A stretch of 32,464 bases of DNA, taken from contig DIHL01000086.1 in NCBI GenBank assembly GCA_002420145.1, forward strand, positions 1 through 32,464. Reading direction: 5' to 3'. Every line of letters begins with the position of its first letter. The first letter of the stretch is position 1. The notes under the pieces were generated by a model. It did no database searches and was not told the origin of the DNA. It worked only from the letters and a program-made list of their open reading frames with translations. Positions 15,225 through 24,091 of the stretch are shown here, in pieces. The position numbers and the translations under genes were made by a program. Origin of the DNA: Bacteroidetes bacterium UBA5697. GTDB taxonomy: Bacteria > Bacteroidota > Bacteroidia > B-17B0 > Aurantibacillaceae.

Positions 15225-15233
15225 TTTATTTGT

Positions 15234-15292
15234 TGTCAGTTCGATCGTAGTCGAGAACTATTTAATGCATCTCGACTACGCTCGATGTGACA
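15234..15292. repeat. REP-like imperfect palindrome between gltX and tadA
   Basis: Arms 15234-15256 and 15270-15292 pair at 20 of 23 positions around a 13-nt loop; the strongest part is CGTAGTCGAGA against TCTCGACTACG. The right arm touches the gltX stop and the left arm ends 10 bp before the tadA start. The CTCGACTACGCTCGATGTGAC word is G+C-rich compared with its surroundings and resembles interspersed palindromes scattered through Flavobacteriia genomes. Not followed by a U-tract on the minus strand, so not a standard terminator. Only one copy in this window. Confidence 0.75.
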
Positions 15293-16813
15293 TTATTTTT
15301 GTAGACTTAAAGCTGTATTTAATCTAGCAATCGTTTCTTCTTTCCCTAATAAAGCTAACATATCAAATAATTGAGCTCCGCCAGCTACACCAGTTGTTAA
15401 TACACGAACTAATTGCATATCAATTTTCCCTAATTCAGGTTCAGCAGCAGCAAATAAATCATGAATGCTTGTAGTTGTCCAATTATCTAAAGCAGTTAAT
15501 TTTTCAGTTAATTTAGTATAAGTTGCTTTTGAGTTTTCATTCCATTTTTTAGCCATTACTTTTTCATCGTAGCTTGTTGGAGCTGCAAAAAAGTAAGAGC
15601 CTAAATCATAAAACTCAGTTACAAAATGTGCTTTCTCTTTTACTAAACGGCAAAATTCAACAACAAACGCTTTATCCTTTTTAATTCCTTTGGCTTCTAA
15701 TAAAGGCATAACAGAATCCGCTAATTGCTCATCTGTTTGCATTCTTAAATATTGTTGGTTAAACCATTTTGTTTTTTCAGGGTCAAATTTAGCTCCCGAT
15801 TTATTTACGCGTTCAAAAGAGAAGTTAGCAATTAATTCTTCTTTGCTCATAATCTCGCGATTATCACCAGGGTTCCACCCTAACAGCGCTAACATATTGA
15901 TAAAAGCATCTGGTGTAAATCCAGATTCTCTGTACCCAACATATTTTTCTCCTGTGCGTTCATCATACCAATCTAATGGAAACATTGGTAAGCCTGATTT
16001 ATCACGCTTAGATAATTTCCCGTTTCCATCTGGTTTTAAAATCAAAGGTAAGTGAGCCAGTTTTGGCATATCTTCTTCTAAACCTAAATAACGGTAAATT
16101 AAAATATGAGATGGAGCACTTGGCAACCACTCTTCGCCACGCACAGCATGAGAAATTTTCATTTCAATATCATCTACAATATGCGCTAAATGATACGTTG
16201 GCATCCCATCCGATTTTAACAATACTTTGTCATCAACCTGACTTGAGTTTACAGTCACCCACCCACGAATAATATCATGAAAACGAATTTCTTCGTTGCG
16301 AGGAACTTTTAAACGAACGACATAAGGCGCTCCGCTATCCATTAATTTTTTCACTTCGTCTTCAGGTAACGTTAGTGAGTTACGCATATTTTGACGAGTA
16401 ATGGCATTATATTGAGGTGCCACTACTTTAGCAGCCTCTAAACGCTTACGCATTTCATCTAATTCTTCAGATGTATCAAAAGCAACATAGGCATGACCAG
16501 ATGCAATTAATTGGTCAGAATATTTTTTGTAAATACCTAATTCTTTTCTTTCGCTTTGGCGATAAGGCGCATAAGGACCATCACCAAACCCAACACCTTC
16601 GTTAGGTTCAATACCACACCATTTTAAGGCGTTAATAATATATTCTTCAGCGCCATTAACATAACGTGTTTGGTCGGTATCTTCAATACGTAATACGAAA
16701 TCACCGCCATGTTTTTTGGCAAATAAATAACTAAATAAAGCGGTACGAACACCGCCCATGTGTAACCCGCCAGTTGGACTTGGCGCAAAACGTAATCTTA
16801 CTCTTTTTTCCAT
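15293..16813 (-). CDS. gltX: Glutamate--tRNA ligase
   Basis: Class I glutamyl-tRNA synthetase of 506 residues, which charges tRNA-Glu (and possibly tRNA-Gln, to be amidated later). The HIGH-type motif is FAPSPTGGLHMGG (9-21) and the KMSKS-type motif is KLSKR (266-270); LRIEDTD (41-47) and SHAVRGEEWLPS (221-232) are also diagnostic. The start chosen is the ATG at 16811-16813. The frame runs on to a TTG at 16840, but that would put the -7 box TATCTTTG inside the coding region, and MEKRVRLRFAPSPTGG is the family's natural N-terminus. The promoter ends only 6 bp before the ATG, so the mRNA is leaderless or nearly so. Confidence 0.96.
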   Translation of the reverse strand: MEKRVRLRFAPSPTGGLHMGGVRTALFSYLFAKKHGGDFVLRIEDTDQTRYVNGAEEYIINALKWCGIEPNEGVGFGDGPYAPYRQSERKELGIYKKYSDQLIASGHAYVAFDTSEELDEMRKRLEAAKVVAPQYNAITRQNMRNSLTLPEDEVKKLMDSGAPYVVRLKVPRNEEIRFHDIIRGWVTVNSSQVDDKVLLKSDGMPTYHLAHIVDDIEMKISHAVRGEEWLPSAPSHILIYRYLGLEEDMPKLAHLPLILKPDGNGKLSKRDKSGLPMFPLDWYDERTGEKYVGYRESGFTPDAFINMLALLGWNPGDNREIMSKEELIANFSFERVNKSGAKFDPEKTKWFNQQYLRMQTDEQLADSVMPLLEAKGIKKDKAFVVEFCRLVKEKAHFVTEFYDLGSYFFAAPTSYDEKVMAKKWNENSKATYTKLTEKLTALDNWTTTSIHDLFAAAEPELGKIDMQLVRVLTTGVAGGAQLFDMLALLGKEETIARLNTALSLQK

Positions 16814-16819
16814 AGGGGG

Positions 16820-16827
16820 CAAAGATA
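16820..16827 (-). promoter_or_regulatory. gltX -7 box TATCTTTG, almost touching the ATG
   Basis: On the minus strand TATCTTTG (16827-16820) matches TAnnTTTG exactly and is followed by CCCCCT and then ATG. With a transcription start a few bases after the box, the message would begin at or within a couple of nucleotides of the start codon. No TTG was found at 17-23 bp upstream. Confidence 0.6.
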
Positions 16828-16967
16828 CTAAAAAACCCAAAACAGGAAGGCTTGCGGAATGGTATTTTTTTTGCTAGCTTTAATGTATAAGGAAGCTTGT
16901 TTTTAGTGATTATTCTTTTTGCTTTTAGGCTTCTGATATTATAGCATTACCCATTAATTATAAAATT

Positions 16968-17942
16968 ATGACGTCAAAAGATTTTAATCCATTTTTATTT
17001 TATAGTGCTCAATTGCAAGGTTTATTGCTTAAGTCTTCAAAGCAAAAAAATCCAGCTTTATGGTTGTATAAAAACCATATAAGAACCACATTGTTTATGT
17101 TAGAAGCTTTAACTAGGTTACATGATAATGCCTTTGATGAAAAATTATTTGGAAAATGGAACAAGCGATTTAAAAAACTTGAAGATTTATTTGGCGAAAT
17201 AGACCAATATGCTTCTCTTGAAAATGAGCTCAAGCTCAATAAAAAAGTTACTAATGAGGTGGTTAAATATTTCACGATTCATGCTGCTAATTATCTTGAA
17301 AAATGTAACCGTCGATTAATTGAAAAAGAATGGTTTAATGACAAGTTACATTCGTTTGATTATAAATTGAGTGAATTTGATGTGGAATATAATCATGGTT
17401 ATCTAGATGATTTGAAATATTCTATGCTTGATGAAATAGATGCTATTTTGCAATTTGCGAAAAAATCTAACTATCAATTCACTAAAATTGAAGAAGAAAT
17501 CCATGAATTACGTCGTAAATTGAGATGGTTAAGTATTTATGCGCAAGCGTTAAATGGCTTAGTTCAGCTAAAAAAATCAACTAAAAAAACGAAATTTCAA
17601 ATAAATTATTTGACAAAGAATATTTTGAAATCTCCCTATAATGTATTGCCATCAAGGCCTAAAAACACTTCTATCATTGAGTTTGACCACGATTCGTTTT
17701 TTGCTTTAAGTTGGATCGTAGAAGAGCTTGGAACCCTGAAAGACAGAGGATTGAAAATTCAAAAATTGAGTGATGCTCTTTTTATTTCAGAAGACATTAC
17801 GATAGAACAAGCAAATGAAAAAGCAGTAAAACTATTAGGACTTGATTTGAAGACACAGGAAACTATTTTAAAACAATCTTCTAAAATAGTAGAAACATTT
17901 TTGGTAAAAGATAAAATTTTAGAAAAGTTAATTATCGAATAA
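16968..17942 (+). CDS. Divergent CHAD-domain-like protein
   Basis: All-helical, basic protein of 324 residues with no signal peptide. Two segments resemble the paired helical arms of CHAD domains: KNHIRTTLFMLEALTRL (His37) with RFKKLEDLFGEID, and EEIHELRRKLRWLSIYAQAL (His179) near the middle. In CHAD proteins the conserved histidines and basic residues line a pore that binds inorganic polyphosphate. The similarity here is weak and many expected basic positions are absent, so the assignment is tentative. It is transcribed divergently from gltX and alone; its last 11 bp overlap the end of the convergent C25 peptidase gene. Confidence 0.6.
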   Translation: MTSKDFNPFLFYSAQLQGLLLKSSKQKNPALWLYKNHIRTTLFMLEALTRLHDNAFDEKLFGKWNKRFKKLEDLFGEIDQYASLENELKLNKKVTNEVVKYFTIHAANYLEKCNRRLIEKEWFNDKLHSFDYKLSEFDVEYNHGYLDDLKYSMLDEIDAILQFAKKSNYQFTKIEEEIHELRRKLRWLSIYAQALNGLVQLKKSTKKTKFQINYLTKNILKSPYNVLPSRPKNTSIIEFDHDSFFALSWIVEELGTLKDRGLKIQKLSDALFISEDITIEQANEKAVKLLGLDLKTQETILKQSSKIVETFLVKDKILEKLIIE

Positions 17943-20900
17943 TCACCATTTTTCCAAAACCTTTTTTAAAGAAAGAGTCTGCTTCAGTTTGATTTTTTTC
18001 TACTGACTCATTATTATGTCGGGTAATAACCTTGTATAAATATACGCCATTTGCAAGCTTGTCGCCAAACTCATCTTTTCCATCCCAAGCATACTCTGTT
18101 ATATTTCTTCCAATGTGTAAATTACCTAATTCGTTTTTAGTTATTTCTCTTACAACTTTTCCAGTAATGGTCATAATCTGAATGGTAAATACATCAGGAA
18201 TTTCATTTCCTGTTAAAGTAAAAACAAATCGTGTTGACGTGCTAAATGGGTTAGGGTAGTTTAATACTTCTGTTACAGTTTGTTTATTCACAATTTCAAA
18301 CTGTATATTATAATCTACTGATCCAGAAACGTTTTTACTTCTGTCTGCCGCTTGAACTATTAGTTTATATTTGCCATCTTCTGCAAATTCAGGCTTCCAT
18401 TCTATCTTACATGAATTATTAGGTAATTGAGCAGGCGTAAATTGCAGCGCGTTACTAAAATACAATCGCTTTTCTGTAGATTGATTAGGATATTTTATAA
18501 AAACATTAAAGTTTGAAGTATCGTTTAATGCTAAATATTTGTTTTCGTCTTTTAATGTAACTAGGATATGTGGTTTTGAAGAAACGATATCTCCATTTAA
18601 AATATGCGTTCCATCAAAAGTTACATCTAGTAAAGGATTAATATTATCCTTATTAACGTTAAATCCAATACGAGCAATATTATTAAAATGATATTGTTCT
18701 AATTGATATTTTGAGTTTAATTCAGGATTTACATCTATCCATAAATAATTAAAACCAGGATAATTGTGGCTATTAAATTTAATGGTATCAATAATGACTT
18801 GACCTGAAACAAATGGATTAGCTTTTAATTTTTGAGGAATTGCATGTGTAATTCTATTGGCATCTTCTAACCAATAAGTTACAACTAAACTATCATTAAA
18901 TGGCTCTGTACCTATGTTTTCAATAGGTAAATGAACTATTAAGTTATCTCCTTCTTGAATAGCTTGTAAGCTCGAATTATTGGTGAATCCTTTTTTAGGA
19001 TTAATAGCACATTCAGGAATAGGATCGTAAAGCACTTGCCATTTCTTTAATTGCGGAGTAATATGTAGTGCGTTATCACTCATAAATGCTACTAATTTTA
19101 TTTTCGGATAAATAGAAGCATCTATATAATTATATAAGTCTAAGACATCAAAATTATTTTTATAGAAAATGGTTGGCAATGTATCGATACTGCCGTTAGA
19201 TTTAATCCTCACAATTTTTAAAGCGAGGCTATCATTGGTGGTATTTTGTGTAGTGTATTTCCAATGTAAGCTATTCCATTTTGTGGTTGGGCCAATAATT
19301 TCAGATACAATAAATCCATTATCCCATTTGGTAGTAATGGTGTCTGTTAATGAAATAGTTGTAGTTGGAGATGCTGCAATTACTTCAGAAGCACTACCTA
19401 TTAATGCAACACTTCTCTTCTTGCCGAAAATAATCATTGGTAGAGAATCAGATACTGTTCTGATACTGGCACTACCAAAACTTTCAAACGCTTGATACAA
19501 GGCAATGTTATAGGTGCTTGCATAATGGGCATCACTACTATACGCTAAAATGTAATTATTTACAGGAATATTATTTAAGAAATTTTCTAAATCTGTTTGC
19601 CAAGTTGAGGCGGGCCCACAATAAGTGGATTGTCCAAAATCAAAAGACGCACGATTTTCATTAGCAAATGCTAAACAGTTTGAATAAGTTGGAGTAAAGG
19701 CTGGAGCATTTGGTAGGGATGAAGTCCATGGTTTTATGGAAATAGAATCAAAAACGGCAATTGACCAGCCATTAAATGCAAAGTGCCAATTTGATTCAAG
19801 GGTTGTATTGAGAGAATATTGTATGCCCATCAAATCAGAGCTGGAATATCCGTTTTTGCAATTAATACTAATTGTGTTGTTAATGAAACCAAATTGTCTC
19901 TGGGGTTTCATATAATTTACAAATTGATATTTGTCGTTTTTAAATTGATGGAAGTGTGCCTGAGCCCAACCATGTTTTCCTGGAATTGTTTGAAAAGAGC
20001 TTTCTCTCCATTTCAAATTATCAGTTGGTAAAATGGAATCTTTTGTAATTCTCCAAAAATATACGGTACTATCCGCATAAGGTAAATTCACAGTCCATTC
20101 TATAACACCACCTGAGCTAGTAACAATAGTAGAATTAATTGGATTTGTAAAAGTGTCGTTTGTGTCAAGTTGTATTCTGTAATTTGCACTCACTGCAAAG
20201 GGATCGGCTGTTGATGCCTTTAAAGTAATTTGTGGAACACTAGGAATAATGGCATATTGGCTTGGATACACAGGAATAATATCTCCTCCTGAAATAAAAA
20301 TATCAACAGTACCTGTTGTTGAATTATTTGTTTCGGATAATTCGTCTATTTCGTTATAATGATCAATCTTTATTTTAAAGCGGTTTAATCCAACACCATT
20401 TTCGAAATCTTTTAAGATAAAAAATTTGAGTGTGCTATTATTATTTGGAGCCTTAACTTTATGATAGTATGTTATCGAATCTCCACTAGGAAAATAACGT
20501 TCTGTTTTTACTACAAATGAATCTAAAATTGCTTTACCATTATTTTTTATATTAATGATAACTCCAATTGAGTCAACATAAGTTATCGGATCTAATGAAA
20601 CGTAAGTGTTTTTAATTTCGTAATCAGGTTTTGCAAAGGCATTTATTTTTATAGAAGGGTCTCCTTCTAAAGTCATTTCTAAACTAGTAATTTCTTGTAG
20701 TTGACCGCCCGTAAGAGAGCCTTTGTATGAAGTGTTTTTAATAGCATCTCCAACGCCTTTATAATAGGTTTCATGTCCTAAAGATTTGTATATATTGTGA
20801 GAGTAATTATTCAATGGACCTACAAGTCCTGTTGAAGAAGATGCTATAAATCCTATACTTCCTTTTTCATGTATTAACGTAAATTTTTCACTAGTACTAT

Positions 20901-22968
20901 TTCCACCAGGAAGATGAATATCCCCTGAGTAACATGAATTAGCTAAAAACAATGGATATTTATCTTTATTGTTATATGCCGTTGGATCGTCAATAGCTTG
21001 GTCAAATCCGGTTACAGAGCCATGACCAAAAAATGTAATTAATGATGTGCCATAATTAATTAATTGAGCAACAGAATCACTGATAGTGATTTGAATGGGA
21101 GCCGTTGTAGTTTTTTGAAAATTAAAAACTTTGGCGCCATACAAGGTGTCTTTTATAATATTAGCAAAATTTTGAAGATATTGTTGAAATTGATTTTGTT
21201 GAAAAGCATCAGTTCCTCCGCTAAAATGCAATACGCGTTTATGCCAATCTTCAGGTTGTGTAGTAGATATTCCATGAACGGGATGTGTTTCATGAGATAT
21301 AACTTTGTTTAAATAATTTGTAACATCATTATCATTATTTGCAGAAATACGACCTATTGGAATAAATGGTGTACTAGAGTTGGAACCATGTATGCCAGAT
21401 GTTAAAATATTGTCAGATGGAGGAACTCCCATTGTAGGTATTTTACAAGCATCCCAATTAGAGGAGCTACTTCCTACTAAAGTTTGTTTAATAGACTTAC
21501 CAATTAATAATAAATATTTTGGAGGAGCAGGTAAGCTATCACTTAAATATCTGCAGAAATTTTTGATAGATAATGGGTTTTTAACATTTCCATAAGCAAA
21601 CTGATCGTAAAGGTCGCTAATTTCAGCTAAGATGACATGATGGGAGCCTCCGGCAATACTTTGCCTATATGTTTTATAGTCGTTTGCGGGCGTTAATAAA
21701 CTTTGATGAGTGATAATCACAAAGGCAGAATCTGAATTGGTTGTTTTATAATTTACAAAAAAACCTGTTTGATTAACTGGCAATAAAGAAGTTACATTGT
21801 AAACATTTGCACTTGTGGTAAGGAAACATTCTTTTTGAGAAAGAGAATTAGGAATCAAACATTTTACATTATTTCCTGAAACAACTGTGGATATATATTT
21901 ATGATTGGTTAAATCATATAATAAAACTTGAGAAGAACCAACGTTTACATTTTGTATATCTAAAAAACTTTTGGAACCTGGTGCATTATTTACAAAAAAA
22001 TGTTGTTCGGAGGAGTTTGAAAAATCAGGTATTTGAGGGTATTTTATAGTGATGTAATGGATGTTTGTAGAATTGTTTGTAATTATAGAACTGTTATTAA
22101 AACTATTGACTCTTATCGAAGATGAGTTCTGTAATTGATCAGAGGTGATTTGCTTGTCAACATATATCTGATTAATGCCGTAGAATGTTGTATCGTGAAT
22201 TGTAATAAAGTTTCCTACATTGTTTTGATATTCTAGTTTAATGTGATGGTCGAAGCTAATGCTAGGATTATATTCGGCACTGGAACCAGAGTAGTGTGTT
22301 TTGATAAAAACGGGTAGAGCTGAAGATTGATAAATGTTTAAACTGCCAAAATTTGTTTGAGCAGTATTGCCTTTGTAAATGGTTTTACCATATCCTTCTG
22401 CTTTAATGTATCTTGGATCATAAATTCCATCATAATCGGTTCTTCCTTGGGAATAATTATTTGTGTAAGCATCTACTTTTTCTGAATAAAAATAATTAGC
22501 AGGAGTATAACCCGAAAAATTAACGTCTGTTTCTGGAGTTACTCTTTTATTACTAATGGAATTGTTCCAAGTTAAAAAAGCCGCATTAGTATCGTTAAAT
22601 AAAGCGATGTAAGGATTAGGTAGTCGGTTGATATTAGTATAGGCTAAAGAGTCAAATACCCCATCATTTTTTTTTGCATAAAACTCTATATAATCACTTG
22701 GGTTAAATACATCATCACTTTCGCCGTTTATATGAATGTATTGTTCTTCTCCCTTAATAAATAACTGAAAGTTTTTGGGATTAATAGATGCTAAAGGGAT
22801 ACCTGCATTAATTAATGTTGAATAATCAATTCTATATAATCCAGTAGTGGGAATACTAATACGATAGTGTTTTTGAGTATAATTTATCCATTCGTTGCCA
22901 TACTTTTGTGCAACTAAATTAGCTGTGATACATATTAAAAAATATAAAGCGAATAAACGTTTTATCAT
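17932..22968 (-). CDS. PorU-like C25 cysteine peptidase (T9SS sortase, long form)
   Basis: Giant secreted protein of 1678 residues. It has a signal peptide (cleavage near ANLVA/QKYG, residue 20) and a gingipain-type C25 peptidase region (about 410-775) with the His of LITFFGHGS (His649) and the Cys of LFLANSCYSGD (Cys679) as the predicted dyad, followed by LEGDPSI. A CARDB/Ig-like stretch runs from about 783. The C-terminal domain has NYPNPF, the FlgD-like WDGKDEFGDKLANGVYLYKV, and the end GFGKMVIIR. PorU is the T9SS sortase that removes cargo sorting domains and links cargo to anionic LPS. This protein is much longer than P. gingivalis PorU and fits the long, PorU2-type group, so the sortase role is likely but not certain. 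Its ATG overlaps the PorV-like stop by 4 bp. Confidence 0.87.
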   Translation of the reverse strand: MIKRLFALYFLICITANLVAQKYGNEWINYTQKHYRISIPTTGLYRIDYSTLINAGIPLASINPKNFQLFIKGEEQYIHINGESDDVFNPSDYIEFYAKKNDGVFDSLAYTNINRLPNPYIALFNDTNAAFLTWNNSISNKRVTPETDVNFSGYTPANYFYSEKVDAYTNNYSQGRTDYDGIYDPRYIKAEGYGKTIYKGNTAQTNFGSLNIYQSSALPVFIKTHYSGSSAEYNPSISFDHHIKLEYQNNVGNFITIHDTTFYGINQIYVDKQITSDQLQNSSSIRVNSFNNSSIITNNSTNIHYITIKYPQIPDFSNSSEQHFFVNNAPGSKSFLDIQNVNVGSSQVLLYDLTNHKYISTVVSGNNVKCLIPNSLSQKECFLTTSANVYNVTSLLPVNQTGFFVNYKTTNSDSAFVIITHQSLLTPANDYKTYRQSIAGGSHHVILAEISDLYDQFAYGNVKNPLSIKNFCRYLSDSLPAPPKYLLLIGKSIKQTLVGSSSSNWDACKIPTMGVPPSDNILTSGIHGSNSSTPFIPIGRISANNDNDVTNYLNKVISHETHPVHGISTTQPEDWHKRVLHFSGGTDAFQQNQFQQYLQNFANIIKDTLYGAKVFNFQKTTTAPIQITISDSVAQLINYGTSLITFFGHGSVTGFDQAIDDPTAYNNKDKYPLFLANSCYSGDIHLPGGNSTSEKFTLIHEKGSIGFIASSSTGLVGPLNNYSHNIYKSLGHETYYKGVGDAIKNTSYKGSLTGGQLQEITSLEMTLEGDPSIKINAFAKPDYEIKNTYVSLDPITYVDSIGVIINIKNNGKAILDSFVVKTERYFPSGDSITYYHKVKAPNNNSTLKFFILKDFENGVGLNRFKIKIDHYNEIDELSETNNSTTGTVDIFISGGDIIPVYPSQYAIIPSVPQITLKASTADPFAVSANYRIQLDTNDTFTNPINSTIVTSSGGVIEWTVNLPYADSTVYFWRITKDSILPTDNLKWRESSFQTIPGKHGWAQAHFHQFKNDKYQFVNYMKPQRQFGFINNTISINCKNGYSSSDLMGIQYSLNTTLESNWHFAFNGWSIAVFDSISIKPWTSSLPNAPAFTPTYSNCLAFANENRASFDFGQSTYCGPASTWQTDLENFLNNIPVNNYILAYSSDAHYASTYNIALYQAFESFGSASIRTVSDSLPMIIFGKKRSVALIGSASEVIAASPTTTISLTDTITTKWDNGFIVSEIIGPTTKWNSLHWKYTTQNTTNDSLALKIVRIKSNGSIDTLPTIFYKNNFDVLDLYNYIDASIYPKIKLVAFMSDNALHITPQLKKWQVLYDPIPECAINPKKGFTNNSSLQAIQEGDNLIVHLPIENIGTEPFNDSLVVTYWLEDANRITHAIPQKLKANPFVSGQVIIDTIKFNSHNYPGFNYLWIDVNPELNSKYQLEQYHFNNIARIGFNVNKDNINPLLDVTFDGTHILNGDIVSSKPHILVTLKDENKYLALNDTSNFNVFIKYPNQSTEKRLYFSNALQFTPAQLPNNSCKIEWKPEFAEDGKYKLIVQAADRSKNVSGSVDYNIQFEIVNKQTVTEVLNYPNPFSTSTRFVFTLTGNEIPDVFTIQIMTITGKVVREITKNELGNLHIGRNITEYAWDGKDEFGDKLANGVYLYKVITRHNNESVEKNQTEADSFFKKGFGKMVIIR

Positions 22969-24062
22969 TTAACTATCTTTTTATTAATGTCAATTTTTAC
23001 AGTAAAAATATGAGAGTAAAGAGACGTTGATACATTCCCAATATTTGTCATAGCATAATCTAATGCAAATATTTTGTATTTAATTCCTACGCCAATGTTT
23101 GGCTGAACAGTTGTAACATCAGTTCCTACAACATTTTTCGATTTTTGAATATTTCCAATACCACCTCTTAAAAAGATAAAGTTTTTGTAGCCTACTTCTA
23201 GTCCTAAAGCTGGCTCCATACTCCACGCATTTGTTTTGATAACCGTATTACGTTTTCCATCAAAGGTGTTTATGAAATTTAATTCGCCACCAATTGAAAC
23301 ACGGTCACTCCAAACGTACCAAGTTCTTGTAACTCCTAAAATCAATCGAGGAACAGTTACTTCTACAGAGTTAGCAGGAATTTCATTACCTGTTACTGCA
23401 AAAGTTTGTTTCATATCATCAGATAAATTATAACTCCATGCATTAAAGGTTCCAGTAATATCTCTTGCCATTGCTGCAAAACGCCATTTTTTGTAATCAT
23501 ACATAGCACCAGCGTCTAATCCAAATCCCCAAGCGCCAGCAAAATCTCCAATTTTACGACGGATGATTTTAGCATTAACTCCAATTTTCAAACCTTTAAT
23601 TTTTGCCATATCGCGGGCATAGGATAATAAAACGGCCACATCCACTGCATTAAAAGATTTTAAGCGAGAATAATCTACATTTCCATTTGCATCTATTAAT
23701 TCGGTAGTGTTTGGGATATTATCTACACCAAAACGAATAAAGGTAATTCCAGCTACGCTGTTACTATCCAAACGTTTAGAACCTCCAATAAAATCATATT
23801 TAGCAATACCAGCAAAATATTCGGCATGCATTAATCCTACTTGTAAATTACTTTTTTGAAGGTTTAAACCTGCTGGATTCCAATAACCCGCCGTCACATC
23901 ATTTACAGATGCCACATTAGCATTAGCCATTGATAAAGCACGAGCACCTACGCCCACACTTAAGAACTCATTACTATACTTGGCAACTTGTGCTTTAAAT
24001 GAAAAAGCGGTACCTAATAGGATGAATAGAATAATTAGAACTTTATTTGAAAGAATACGCAT
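22965..24062 (-). CDS. PorV/PorQ-family outer-membrane barrel
   Basis: Protein of 365 residues with a signal peptide (cleavage at SFKA/Q). The mature start, YSNEFLSVGVGARALSMANA, then ASVNDVTAGYWNPAGL, is the hallmark of the PorV/PorQ branch of the FadL-like barrels. The remainder is amphipathic beta-strand to the end. In the T9SS, PorV shuttles folded cargo to the sortase PorU at the outer membrane; LptO, the earlier name of PorV, was tied to LPS deacylation. The 4-bp ATGA overlap with the PorU-like gene means the two are translationally coupled and likely form the same attachment complex. The SGNH gene stops 29 bp upstream. PorV and PorQ cannot be told apart here with certainty; the pairing favours PorV. 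Confidence 0.87.
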   Translation of the reverse strand: MRILSNKVLIILFILLGTAFSFKAQVAKYSNEFLSVGVGARALSMANANVASVNDVTAGYWNPAGLNLQKSNLQVGLMHAEYFAGIAKYDFIGGSKRLDSNSVAGITFIRFGVDNIPNTTELIDANGNVDYSRLKSFNAVDVAVLLSYARDMAKIKGLKIGVNAKIIRRKIGDFAGAWGFGLDAGAMYDYKKWRFAAMARDITGTFNAWSYNLSDDMKQTFAVTGNEIPANSVEVTVPRLILGVTRTWYVWSDRVSIGGELNFINTFDGKRNTVIKTNAWSMEPALGLEVGYKNFIFLRGGIGNIQKSKNVVGTDVTTVQPNIGVGIKYKIFALDYAMTNIGNVSTSLYSHIFTVKIDINKKIVK

Positions 24063-24091
24063 ACGTTAATTGACCTTTAAAAATAATGAAT

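Noticed and set aside
16811..16840. Extended TTG start for gltX
   Set aside because: Would place the -7 box in coding sequence and add nine residues before the conserved family N-terminus.
19169..19495. Plus-strand frame with hydrophobic residues opposite the PorU-like gene
   Set aside because: Antisense shadow inside a continuous 1678-codon gene; no motif or start context.
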